From: Pomacea canaliculata
Taxonomy: Eukaryota > Mollusca > Gastropoda > Architaenioglossa > Ampullariidae
DNA: 64,000 bases
NCBI RefSeq assembly: GCF_003073045.1
Contig: NC_037591.1
Coordinates: 24,833,319 to 24,897,318, forward strand
Direction: 5' to 3'
Both the position numbers and the translations under genes were made by a program. This document shows positions 49,160-60,814 of this stretch, piece after piece (position 1 is the stretch's first letter; every line of letters starts with the position of its first letter). The notes under the pieces are model-generated. The model had not been told where the DNA came from. It made no database searches and saw only the letters and a list, made by a program, of their open reading frames with translations.

Positions 49160-51890
49160 AAAGGAATTTTCGGAAGAAAAGGAGGAGGACAAAGACGATG
49201 TCATCGTATATCTGAAAATAAAAAAACTAATTTTTATGAGTTCAAGGTTATGTGCTTGTGACAGAGGTATGTAAGTATGATGCAGCAAGCATTCTTTGTG
49301 TAGCAGGATATTGTTAGTCCAGTGGTTTGGCAGATCTTGCACGTGTCTTGTTATACTGTGTTTATTAGGCTCGAACCTGACACGATATGATGTCGACACG
49401 AAGATCACTTTCTATGATTTTTTAAATGATTAAACAAAGCAGTTGCTTATGGTGTATGTAAATTATTCTTTTCTTTCACCACATATTTTTGTAAGTGTTC
49501 TGAAGATTAAAAATATATCAATATATCCCATCACTCAGTCTTTGTCTTTACTATATTATAGTTACACGAGAAAAGAGGATGTTTGACTATCACATGAACC
49601 ACTGTCGTGTAAGTCGTTATCACGGGGCCTAACACGAGAACCGCTGTACATACACAATAAGTAAATATTTGCTTACCGACTCGACCTGTTGCCGGCACCA
49701 AGGACTTGAACAAAAAGACAGCTCACTCTTGACTGCCCACCCTTACAACAGAGAGATGGACACTTTGACCAATGGCCTGCTCGTGACCACCTCCACCCCA
49801 AGCCAGGGCCCACCCATGTGAGACGACCCACCCTCCGTGCACACACCGCGGGCACGCAAGTCTCGTGATGGTGGCTGTGAAGGAGGCCAAAAAGTGGCAT
49901 TTTGCTTGCAAACTATTTTGTGTTCATAATTTAAAATATCTATACATAAACTAATGGTCAGGGGGTATTTTCAGGGGCGTTTTGCCCATTGTCTATTCGT
50001 TGTGCTTGACACTGGAGTGAAGATTGTGGAGAAGATCCTGAGTTGTGCTCAGGACAAAGCTCGAGCCACCCGTTTGTGTGGGGTAGGGGTGGGGTTGTAC
50101 CCCTTTTCACTCAGTGGAGTGTGGGCTGCTTTCATCTCCTTTGTTTACGGGTAGTCTCTATCACACATCATGAAATGTAGATATTGACAATCGAATTGTA
50201 AACATATTATTATTATATACTGGGGAAATAATTGATGATTACAATTACAAGTGGCCCGGAGAGATTGTCTACCCCTGACAGGTATAGGTAGAGCTGAACG
50301 ATCACGATGTTCATAAATAAAGTGTAGTGGGACTCACTCAGCTGACACCAATGAGAACTTAAATTATCAGCTTTCTACCGGTAAAATAATGATCACTGTA
50401 TATGTGCTTGTATCATGTTTTTGTCAGGATCTTGGTCCAACAACATCAGTCGAGGGGATTTCAATCAACAATCCGTCAATGAGTATTAATCGTGGGACAC
50501 TATTCGCATCATCAAGAGAAGAATGAGAGAAAACACGAGCTAACCGCAGTCAAGCGTGAAGTGTGATCACGCCTCAGTCACGGGACGGAATATCCTGTCA
50601 GGGGACTTCAGCGAGGGATAAAAATGTACTTACCGGAAAAAGAAATGTAATATGCCAGCAAAACCATCGTCAGAATTTTACAACATCTTTTATTTAGCTT
50701 TTGTTGAATGGGGTAAACAAGAGGGGTAAACAACAACCGTAGAGCGACTTTCCCACTTAATGGTCCCAATGACGATCGAGTTTCTCCGTCAGTGGTCCAG
50801 TTGACCATTTCCCTGTCAGTGGCCCAAACGATTTTCAGACGCACGCTCCTCTCCCCCCGATGTCGGGTGCAATAACGTTTCCATGCCAGAAGTGTCTTGG
50901 GATATACCATGATCATAGTGTGTATGGACGCTTTCTTGCGCCGATGGTGTAGATGTCCAGTGTAAACACTCGTCTCATGTCATTGAAACCAGTAATCACA
51001 TATTTTGTGTGGTTGCAAGTACAACTGTTAGATATACACACATACCCCACCTACACACACAATCACATGCACAGTGTGCACTTATCGTGCGCTAACCCTG
51101 ATGGCATGAAAAAGAAAGGTCGAATTAAGAGATAATTTATTCATGATGTCATATCAAAACAGAGTCATTTTACATTAAGTACAGCAGATGCCACCTTATG
51201 ATATAAATCACAGGGTTCCTTTGCGAATTGGACTTCGTGAATGCGCGAAGCAGGCCGCCTACCCACGGCAAGCAGCACGTGCTCTGAGAGGTCACGTGGG
51301 AGTAGCTATGACGCTGCTGTTCTTACGTCATAAGTGTTTCGTCAAAATCCCACGCGCGAGCGCACGCACACATGCATACACACAGACCAGAGCACGCACG
51401 CACGCACACCGGGAGACAGAGACAGAATGAGACAGAATAAAATACTGAGGAATCACAGTAGGTTGTCCATCATCTCTGTCTAACATATGTTTCCAACATG
51501 TCTGTCCAAATATTTCCAAATTAGTGGAAGACGTTAATACTGAATTTTTCGGGGTGTGGGGATTCTCTGTCGGGTACTCGGCTTTCCTCTCCCCTCCCTC
51601 TCAACTCATCACCTCTCGGCGAAGCACTTTCCCTCCCAATCGGGATCGAAACTTCAGAGACTTTGCAGTGTTTGTTGTTGTTCTTATTTTTTTTATATTA
51701 TTTTGAAAAAGGGGGGGGGGTAACTTTGAAACGTAACATTCCCTCTTCAGTTCTTTAACTTCTGGCAAGAGTGTGGTTGGTGATTATTCAGAAACTAGTG
51801 GCTTTGGATATTAAAAAATTCATACCTTAGCTAAATATATGATATATAACTTTAATTTCTTGTTATCTTTTGTTTGATTTTTTTTTAGAG
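49160..51890. other. intergenic, no gene recognised
   Basis: This stretch lies between the SMAD copy and the transporter 3' end. CA-rich runs are present near 51360-51410 and G9-10 near 51710. No coding frame with a domain was found. Short frames near 49673-49911 and 50608-50916 (minus) were examined and not supported. Confidence 0.4.
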
Positions 51891-51896
51891 AAGATG

Positions 51897-51902
51897 TTTA
51901 TT
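51897..51902 (-). terminator. polyadenylation signal of the SLC5-type gene
   Basis: The sequence tttatt on the plus strand reads AATAAA on the gene strand, about 130 bases past the transporter stop codon. It is the first canonical signal downstream. Confidence 0.5.
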
Positions 51903-52030
51903 TTCATGAAATACACTGCCCTGCAGCTAGTTCTGACATGCTTAGGAAATACAACAGCGCATGTTCTTCCCATCGGTTTCTGAAAATGAATGATAATGTA
52001 GCAAGCAGTCGATGACATGATGGAGATAAT

Positions 52031-55000
52031 TCAAAACTGTGTCGACAGCGTTTTGTACACGCCGTCGCTTGTGTTGTCAGAGGCGATGCCGAAGTCGTTC
52101 TTGAGGCTGCCTCGCCCGTTGCCAAATGACGTCACGTTTCCGTTCCCGTTGACGATGTCTGGTTTGAAGGAAACTGCGAAGGCAGAGTCGGGCTTTGTGA
52201 TGGCGGGGATCACGATTTCTGTTTCCTTCTCGTCAGCTTTGATATCCTGAAAGCATTGACAAGAATTATAAAAATAATTTTCATTATCATTGCAACAAAA
52301 TGCACTTCTTGACTAATTATTCGTTTAAGCCAAAATAGCCAAAATATGTAATTTTTTTTAAAGTCTAAATGGGCTTGAAACTGGTCGGGACGCACACACT
52401 CACATCAAAAAGGGAATTTGCTCCATCCCTTCCTTCCTCTGTCCCAATAATCATCATCATTGTCATCGTCGTCGTCATCGTTACATTTTCATCGTCGTCT
52501 TTCCTCCTTACATTTGCGTGTGTGAGCCAAAACGGAAAACAAAAGGGGGGTAACCTATTCAAAAATATTATAACAGTAAGTTTTGTAAGTTTTCTCCCCT
52601 GCTAAGATTTGGTGTGTGTGTGCTCCAATATTTTCCCCCGTTACGCAATCCTGAAGTGATGGGGAGCGCCCGGTAGTGTAGTGGTCAAAACACTCGCTTG
52701 TCACCTTCATAGGGTTGTCCATGGGACATATTTTTCTATCCCGTCCCATCCCGTCCCATGGCAATTTATGCCTGTCCCATCCCGTCCCGTCCCACGGGAC
52801 GTTTCCCATGGGATTCCCATGGTATTAACAATCCTATGGACAACACTGAAAACCACTTTTCGGCTTTTGTTCTATAATTCCTGCTACTTCACATACAATA
52901 GGTGATTCAGAGGAAAGATTTAAATCCTTGATGAATGAAATAACAGTAAATTTATTTTGCAATATCAAGTATCGACTACCATGGGAAATACAAATGTGTG
53001 CTGTCCCATCCCATCCCATCCCATGGGACGTTTCCCATGGGATTCCCATGGAATTCCCATTCCTATGGACAACACTGCACCTCCCCCCCCCATAGTGCGA
53101 AATCGCCGCAAGGTGGAAGCACTTTCCTACCAAACCAACCAACCAGCCAACCTACTGAAGTGATAGTCAATGTGTCCCCTAATTCTGTTATTGTTTGCGC
53201 CGTAAATATGTACACCAATCTTTATGCAGCTTTTCTGTTCACAAAGATACATACATCGGGGTCCTGGAACTCTTTGTGGCAGCGGAGAGTGGACCGCCAC
53301 GACGCCGGAAGACAACAGAAAAGACGATCAAATAGCGGAATAAGATATTTGGAGTCCACCTCGTCTATGCTCATGGGACCTGAATAGACCAGAAGCAACA
53401 TTTTTCTGGTTAAAATAAATGTGCTACTTCTCCTTCTCTCTCTCTCTCTCTCTTTTTTTTTTTCAGTTTCCTCCCATTGTCACACTTTTTTTAAAACCAG
53501 CTCTTACAATATTCATCTAAACTTCCTCATGTCTGAAGGAAAAGAGCAGTAGAAAAAAAAACTATACAAGTTCGGCATCACTTATCTCTCCTAAGTGTAG
53601 TAGATGATTTACCACCGTCACTACATACTTACCAGTAATAAAACTGACGATAAGTCCGACGACCACCACGGTAGCTGTACCAATAGACGGATACCAGAGA
53701 TAGGAGATGGTATACAACTTGTCGATCCCCGTTCTGGAAAGTAAGTAAGCATTAGACTAAGAAGCTGTGTCATAAACAACAACACACAACAGCTTTTTTT
53801 CAAAGTAGATATCAGCGTCGACAAATGAGTAAACAAACTATACAGGTTATAAGCAGACCATATTTTCAAACTAAACCTTCTTTATGCCTGTCAAACATGT
53901 GTCCTGCTGCCTGCAAACTGCGGAGTCACTGGTCACATTTTGTAGTTGTGAAGTTTGTTTTCAGTCGGTGGAGGAGGCAATGTCATGGACATTATTACTG
54001 CGGATACAAAGGGAGACAACCGCTGGTGTCTTGTGATTTTAATTTTATTATCTCCCTTTTTCCTAATCGTATCTGCAAGGTTTTGCGTCGGATGATGATG
54101 ATGACATCAATATTCACGAACATTGACGAGAGCAATCAAACGTAGCGGTGCTCTCTACACACTTGCCAACTCCAAGCTACCCAAACTCTTTGTTCACTCT
54201 TTCACTCGCTCTTCTTACTGGCGAGTATGTTCGCACTGTACACACGCACGCGTGCAGGCTCACCAGCGCACTATCGTGTCAACTCACACTTCACTGGTGG
54301 CAGGAGCGAGAGTGGTCACTGTGCTGTTCATTGTCGTCAGTGTGGTGAAGATCGTCGTCATGTTGCTGATGGTAGTGTTGGCGACGGTGCAGTTGTCAGT
54401 GGGAAACTTGAGTCGACTGGGTGAGCCGGGCAGGTTGTAGGCGCCAATACTTATCCACAGGGGTAAGGCCAGTCCCAGCGTCCCCCCTACCACTGCTCCC
54501 TGTACAAAAAAGTGATTAAGTAGAAGAAAGAGAGAAAATACACTTCTTTGCCTTTATTATTTTGTTAAAAAGTATTTGTTACTTGTAAATTTTCGAATCT
54601 GAAGACCTCGCTTATTCATCACGCAAAATAAGAATAGACCCGAATAGTAACTGAACACTACTTACGATGCCATTGGCCCACGGGAAGAAGCCCCCAAGAA
54701 TGAAAAGACCGAGTATTGGACCAGAAGCAGCTCCCGTAAAACTGAGAGATGCCTGGACAGTATATGAGACATCAGTTAGTTAATGAGTACATGTACTTTT
54801 ATTTATTTAATTCAATTTATTAAAATCGGTTAATTGACACACGAACAACGTAACATTAACGTTTATTCAACTATTAAACTGACGGGTTTTGAATAAGTAG
54901 AGTAAATATATCATGGGGTAAATATCTGTGTGTACTACATGTATGAATCACCGCAATGAATCACAGCAAAGACTGAAGAGAAGTTTACTGTTGTCAATAG

Positions 55001-55797
55001 AAACAGAAAGGGAAGGAAATGTTTCTATGATAGTTACAATAGTTTTTCTTTCATTTACTCCGCCCACTCCACTATTCTCTTCGTTAACACTAACTGAATA
55101 TAGTCGTCTGTGAAAGCATGAGGTGTGTCATATTCACCTGCAACACAGTTCCCCCCAGCCTTGTGCCATGAAAGACATTCCAATACCGGCTGCTCCAAAT
55201 ATCAGAACTAAAACGGAATCAAGATAAAAGTGATTGTAATCTTTCTAACTTATTACTTACAACGTAAAATATGATAGATCGAAAGAAAAAATACAAAAGA
55301 AAATGTGCCAAGGTAAGTGAGAGATGCACACTGAGGTATTAATGTGTCTGAGAGGGTCTACATTAAATACAAACTTTAATTCTTAAAAATAGTGAATGGA
55401 GGGAAGACAAGGAGATGACTTTCAGAACCCTTCGTGTGCTATATCTCTAAACATGAAGAAAGAACCAGGTATGTACCTACCCAGCAGCTTTGTGGCCCAT
55501 GTTTTCTGTCCCTCCGACAGCCGGTGATCAAAGTAGGGCTTGAGAAAGTCCTCCCACGTGACAGCCGCCAAGGCATTGAGGCAGGAGGACATGGTGCTGC
55601 ACATGGTCATCGCGATTAATGATGGGGATGTCAAGAAGCATTATGGTATCTGTTTCGTGATCTACCTTCTTACTTATTTGTCTTGTTAACTTCGAAATGG
55701 TAGAATCTTGTGGTGGCCATGAATATCTCCAGCATTCTTCAGTCCGCCATTAGAATGGAAAGATGAGCACAATTCATTCATTCACACAGAATGACAC

Positions 55798-55837
<40 letters not shown>

Positions 55838-58800
55838 GTCTCCAAGAATGATACTGTCCTCACCTGAGGGCGCCACTGAAGAGGCAGGAGATAAATAGGC
55901 CGGGAAGTCCTGGGATGTTCAAAGCCTCCATCACGAAGTAAGGGATGAGCTTTAAAAAGACACACGTCAGTCGTTCTGGTTAGTGGGATGTGCTTACAGT
56001 AATCTTGTTGAGCCTATAGTCAGTCAGTCAGTCAGTCAGTCAGTCAGTCAGTCAGTCAGTCAGTCAGTCAGTGGCAAGTTAGGCTCAGAGATGTAATAAT
56101 TATAGGTCCAGTAACCCTCACTAGTGTCAGTTCTCACCCTGCTATCAACGTTGCATGGGCAAAAAGACCGGTGTACCAAGACAAAATGAGAATCATGCAT
56201 GAAGGAAACTAGGCAGACGTTCCACCCACACCAAAGACACTCACAACAGCCACGTTACCTGGTTGGCGTTTGCAACTTTCTTTGATGTCAGCGGGTCGCA
56301 GCCTTTGTCGGCGTAATAGGCGAACATAGCGACACCGGCAAGGCAGGTGATCAGGACCAGTATGAACACGCCGATGGTGTTCAGCAGGACTGATCTGAGG
56401 GACAACATTAGCTTTTAAGTTTTAAGAAGAAGAGGAAATTCTTTTTTGTCTCTTAATGCTTTCGCTCCCACCCCGTGTCTGAATACATCTCTGTCTGCTT
56501 GTTTGAGAGGAAATGAGGAGAAGTTTGTCGGCATCACTGTTCTACTGACAGAAATATAACACATTCACGTTTATTTTAAAGTACCAGATGAGAAAAAATT
56601 AACAGACTAATTCAGTTTCTGCGTCCATTTATTCCTTCATTCATTTAATGTATTTAATTTTGCCAACAATTCGTTGTTGGGTCAGTTATTGGTGCGTTTC
56701 AAATATCAAACCTATGCCCTTTATTAAACAAGCACCAGTTGGAAAAAAAAGTTGCTTTTCAATTTTTTTTTTTTCAATCTCTACGCGTATTTGACAGGCG
56801 CATCACACGAAACTGAAAATACATCTGGTTACGAATTTCAATTTATTTTGCTCTATTCGTTTTTTTAATTACTGTTTATCCAATTAGTACTTACATTTTT
56901 GCTTTCGACAAGCTGGGAAGAGCACAGTACCGTTGCACGCTGGCCTGATTGCACCCATAGGTAGCAGTCCACCCGACCATGCCACCCACTATGAGCGACC
57001 AAAAGGAATGCCTTTGCGTTGGATCTGCGTTAAAACTTGAACAAGAAGAAAAACAAGTGAAGCGATATAGGTTAACCTTTGACCTCTTTAACTAGAATTA
57101 ATGCTGGATGTAAAATAATATCTAATAAGTGTACAACTGAACAAACTTTATAACAAACTTTGCAGTGAACAGCGTAAAAGCCATAAACACTTTGAATTTA
57201 AGCCAAGCAATAAATAAGTTTTAAATGTTGTGGTCAATGTTCAAACTACCACATGATACGTCAGGGTCTAAAAATATATCAACAGGTCTCACTAGTAAAG
57301 ATTAAAGAAAAAGCGACTTCAGGACGATAGTTACTCAAAGAACTCGATGCGGTCCCATTTTTCGTTGATGTCCCACACCTTGTCCATGTCCCCCACGTCC
57401 ATCACAGCCTGGGGACAAGACGGGAAGACAGTGAGCATGTAAATATAGTCACACTTGTGATACCCATCGACACTACTGGGGCGTGAAGAAAGTCGTGTCG
57501 GTTGTGGTTAGTATATGATACTTAGATATGTATTATCTATAGACCAATCATACAGGTGTTTTGCTTGTGGTGTGTATATTCATGTTCACAACTATACACC
57601 ACAACAGCATTTAGAGGGTGCTACTTAATCACAGCGGAAATTGCAGCAAAACGTTTTCAATGAACACAGAAATGTCTCTGTACGATTGTGTCTGTAAGTA
57701 GGTTTAACTTATTGTGAATGATCTCAGTGAAGATCATTTGTGTTGTTTTTTGTGTACGTGAGAGGGAGAGAGACAGGACTGAGGGTGGTGTGTGAATGTG
57801 TTTTAATGGTGGTATAAGTGATTAAGATGTCTGGTATGTATGTATACGTGCGTGTACTTGCTTCTGTGTGTGGTGTGTGTGGTCATGTTACGCCCTCTCT
57901 CCTCCATCCTAAACTATGCTAATTCACACTGTGACCTCTGACCTTAATGACGATGGCTAACAGTCCGGCCAGCATGACGAACGACTGAAACACGTCTGTC
58001 CACACCACGGCCTTCATTCCTCCCTGTCACAAACGACATCAAAGGTCAGATGATGCACGGAACTTTAAGGAGAAGGGTTTAGCATGTAGACACATCTTGA
58101 GAAACATCAACATCCTAGACAAAGCCAAAAACTAGACGACGACCAATAGGTTTAATAAGTGCGAAACACGTGACCAGCTACAGAAAAAGACAAAGAAAGG
58201 CAGAAAGACAAAAGAGAGATGAAGAGAAAGCGAAACAAATGAAAGTGAAGAGATAAAACAGGAAGAAAGATAGATTGCCAGAAGAATGAAGGGGAGAGTG
58301 AGAAGAAAGCTAACCCTCTGCAGGAACTTACTAAAGTGGTATAAAACGTAGAGACGAGGCCAACGATGATTATCGTCCCCCAGACTGGAAACCCAGTCAC
58401 TGAAAAGAAAAAAAAAAGTTACCAACACGTTCAGTCTGTTCAAACACTTCAGCCAGGAGTTCGTATTCACAGACATGCTAAAATTTCCCTAAACTGGGGG
58501 AGGAACTACCTGATTAATGTATAACCCGCGAGGCAAAGTAACCCCCGACATGAGTTGAAATAATTGATAGACAGAGCGAGATTCCCAACAAGTGTCACTG
58601 CCTTTGGGTCAGAGATTGAAATGGGAAAGCTACCACTAAAGTGATTAAAAAAAACAAAAACAAACAAGAAGCTGGAGAAAGGCGAAATTAATTACATCTG
58701 ACCAAGGGATGTTTTTGAGCAAGTGTTAGTGACAGAAATATTATTTTATTTTCATTCGGAAACAAAAAACAAAGGGCTCGATTAGTTAAACGATCAGCAT

Positions 58801-59932
58801 AGTTTTCTTTCATTATCTCTTTATTTATTTTTTTTTTTTTGCAGCATCTGTTATTAAGTTAGTTCTGTACTGGTCTGTAAAGTTTGTTTGTTATGTCTTG
58901 AAAAATCTCTGTCTTCGCTAATGCTTCTGTTGAGCTAAATTAATCACGATCGTCGCCATATTTTCTTAACAAGGAAGAAAGTCTTCTCAAAGGGAATCAG
59001 AAGAGAGAGAGAGGGTGATAACTATCTATAAATTACCAGGTGGTAAAACGAGTTGGGTAGGTGCACCGTTGGCCATAACTACTGGGTTTAGCCTCTAGGG
59101 TAACAGGGTGGGTAAACTTGAATACAAACCCTGACTGGGTTTTTCGTTGTTTCAATCAATCAGTCAATCTTGACTTCCATTATTGACAACATTTGTTTCT
59201 CTGCATCCATTATTTTATTTTCTGTACAAACTTGACACTCAACCAACACTATCATAAATATATATGTCACATTTCAATATTAACACCTGACATTTCAAGA
59301 TTTTTGAAAAAGGTACCAGGTGAACTTAGAACGAGTGTTAGGAGTTTATATACGATCTACTCAATTTTGATGGACTACGCCAGGGCAAATAGCTAAAACA
59401 CCAAGAGTGGGTGAGATGTGAAGAAGATGACACAGAATAAATAAAAAGAAAAATCTGGAGCAATGTCTGGACAGTAGATAATAAATGTTTAGCCTCCCAG
59501 TAATATATCACTTAGGCCGCTCTTGTCGTTACAGGAACAGCACAGGTTTGCTCCGATGAGCCACTTGAAAACGGGCAAGTGGGTTGTACAATGCCTCGTA
59601 CACCTAGAATAATAACCTTTAAATTTTTCTGTCTGATAAACAGAGAGAAGCAGAGACAGACCTGTTACTGACCTACCTGAGCAAATATCACCTGTTGTGA
59701 ACTCACCTGCCTCTAAAGCAGTAGACGGAGCAAAGGAAGCAATGCCCATGTACAAAATCTGAAATTAAACCCAAGAAAAATTTGTTTGAAAATAACAAAA
59801 GATGGTGTTACAAATCCATCAGAATGTTGTTATGCTGAAGGAAGCTAAATGAAAAAAATTGTTTTACAGTTTGTGAAATCTCACACATGCTGCGTTTGTA
59901 GGGAACGCTCTAAGAATTAAAAAACGGTTGTT

Positions 59933-59987
<55 letters not shown>

Positions 59988-60814
59988 TTCCGACAAGTAG
60001 ACTTTACAGCTAATTTATCTCATTACTCTACTCTAATTTCGTTGTCACCCAATAGTTCCATTCTACCTTTCCCATAAAGGTCTTCCCATAGCAAGACAAG
60101 GCAAACCCAGTTATTAAGAATGGTCGCCCTACGCACTGACCTGTTGAACAATCATTATTAGTGTGCCAGTCAGCTTGGCTGGTCGAGATTTGAATCTTTT
60201 TTCCAGATACTGAAACACACAACAACATTGTCAATTATCCTCTCTGATTAACTGAGGACACCCAAAGTAAAACCTCTGTCTAATTGCGAGAAACTGTAAG
60301 CATTTATTGAACATATAACAGTAAAAGCAATGACACATAATTTAAATTTAACATTACGGTGGTGAGAAGATGAAGAAATAAACATTAACGCATTATAATT
60401 TTTTAAATGTTATATCAAAGTAAATTAAATATGAAACGTTAGAAAGAATATTGACAGTCTGCGAGCTCACCTCAAAGCTGCTGGTCAACTTCAGCGGGTA
60501 CAGCAGCGGAACGAAGATGAGGGCAGCGATGACGATGGCGAGGAGGATGCCGACGATGTAGATCATGTACTGCGTGCCCTGCGTGTACATCTCAGCCGGG
60601 GTGCCCAGGATCAGAATGGCGGACATGAAGGAGACCAGAATGGAGATGGCCACGGGGATGATGCTCATGCTGCGGTTGGCCATCAGGAACTCCTTCGTCG
60701 TCTTCTGTTTGCCTCCCCAGCAGCCGTAGAAGATGCCGATGGCGGCGGAGATGACTAGCATGAGGACGAACAGGACATAGTCGACGGGGCCGAAGAGACG
60801 TTCTTCATCTCCAT
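52031..60814 (-). CDS. sodium-coupled monocarboxylate-type transporter (SLC5A8/SLC5A12-like), 16 exons
   Basis: This encodes a multi-pass plasma-membrane Na+/solute symporter of the SLC5 family. Exons (minus): 60814-60471, 60209-60141, 59758-59707, 58399-58332, 58023-57943, 57408-57335, 57035-56895, 56394-56259, 55949-55864, 55596-55481, 55207-55138, 54752-54666, 54499-54288, 53733-53633, 53379-53255 and 52246-52031. Landmarks: TM1 LVISAAIGIFYG, then FMSAILILGTPAEMY, GGMKAVVWTDVFQ, YGCNQASVQRYC, STMSSCLNALAAVTWEDFLK (sodium-site helix), GPILGLFILGGFFPWANG, a Thr/Asn-rich extracellular loop, and LYTISYLWYPSIG. The C-terminus TLSTQF fits a class I PDZ ligand, as in SLC5A8. Total about 659 aa. 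Two one-base frame breaks occur: just after the ATG (AACGTCTCTTCGGC, near 60795) and in exon 11 (near 55157, between MAQ and LGGTVLQ). With all other phases perfect, assembly error is likelier than decay. Substrate (lactate, butyrate, vitamins) is not determinable. Confidence 0.85.
52660..52712 (+). mobile_element. possible tRNA-derived SINE head
   Basis: The sequence gcgcccggtagtgtagtgg, continuing tcaaaacactcgcttgtcacc, resembles a tRNA 5' half with a polymerase III A box (TAGTGTAGTGG). The B box is not recognisable because the CCCATGGG element begins immediately after. It lies in the last intron of the transporter. It might alternatively be a chance tRNA-like string. Confidence 0.35.
52714..53077. 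mobile_element. CCCATGGG-rich short inverted-repeat element, two copies
   Basis: Copy 1 (52714-52844) starts GTTGTCCATGGGA and ends with its inverted form (TCCTATGGACAAC). It is filled with CCCATCCCGTCCC-type repeats and the palindrome TTCCCATGGGATTCCCATGG. Copy 2 (about 52975-53077) repeats the CCCAT tract, the palindrome and the same TCCTATGGACAACACTG end, but lacks a clear left end. It has no coding frame and resembles a foldback or MITE-like element. Both copies lie in the last intron of the transporter. Confidence 0.5.
53431..53463. repeat. (CT)n plus poly(T) tract
   Basis: About eleven CT repeats followed by eleven T residues, in a transporter intron. Confidence 0.85.
55800..55838. repeat. 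(CT)n-(CA)n compound microsatellite
   Basis: CT repeats join CA repeats about 25 bp from transporter exon 9 (55864 on the plus axis). Confidence 0.9.
56020..56071. repeat. (CAGT)n microsatellite
   Basis: About thirteen AGTC tetranucleotides in a transporter intron. Confidence 0.9.
59930..59990. repeat. (TTTA)n microsatellite
   Basis: About fifteen TTTA tetranucleotides in the transporter intron between exons 2 and 3. Confidence 0.95.
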
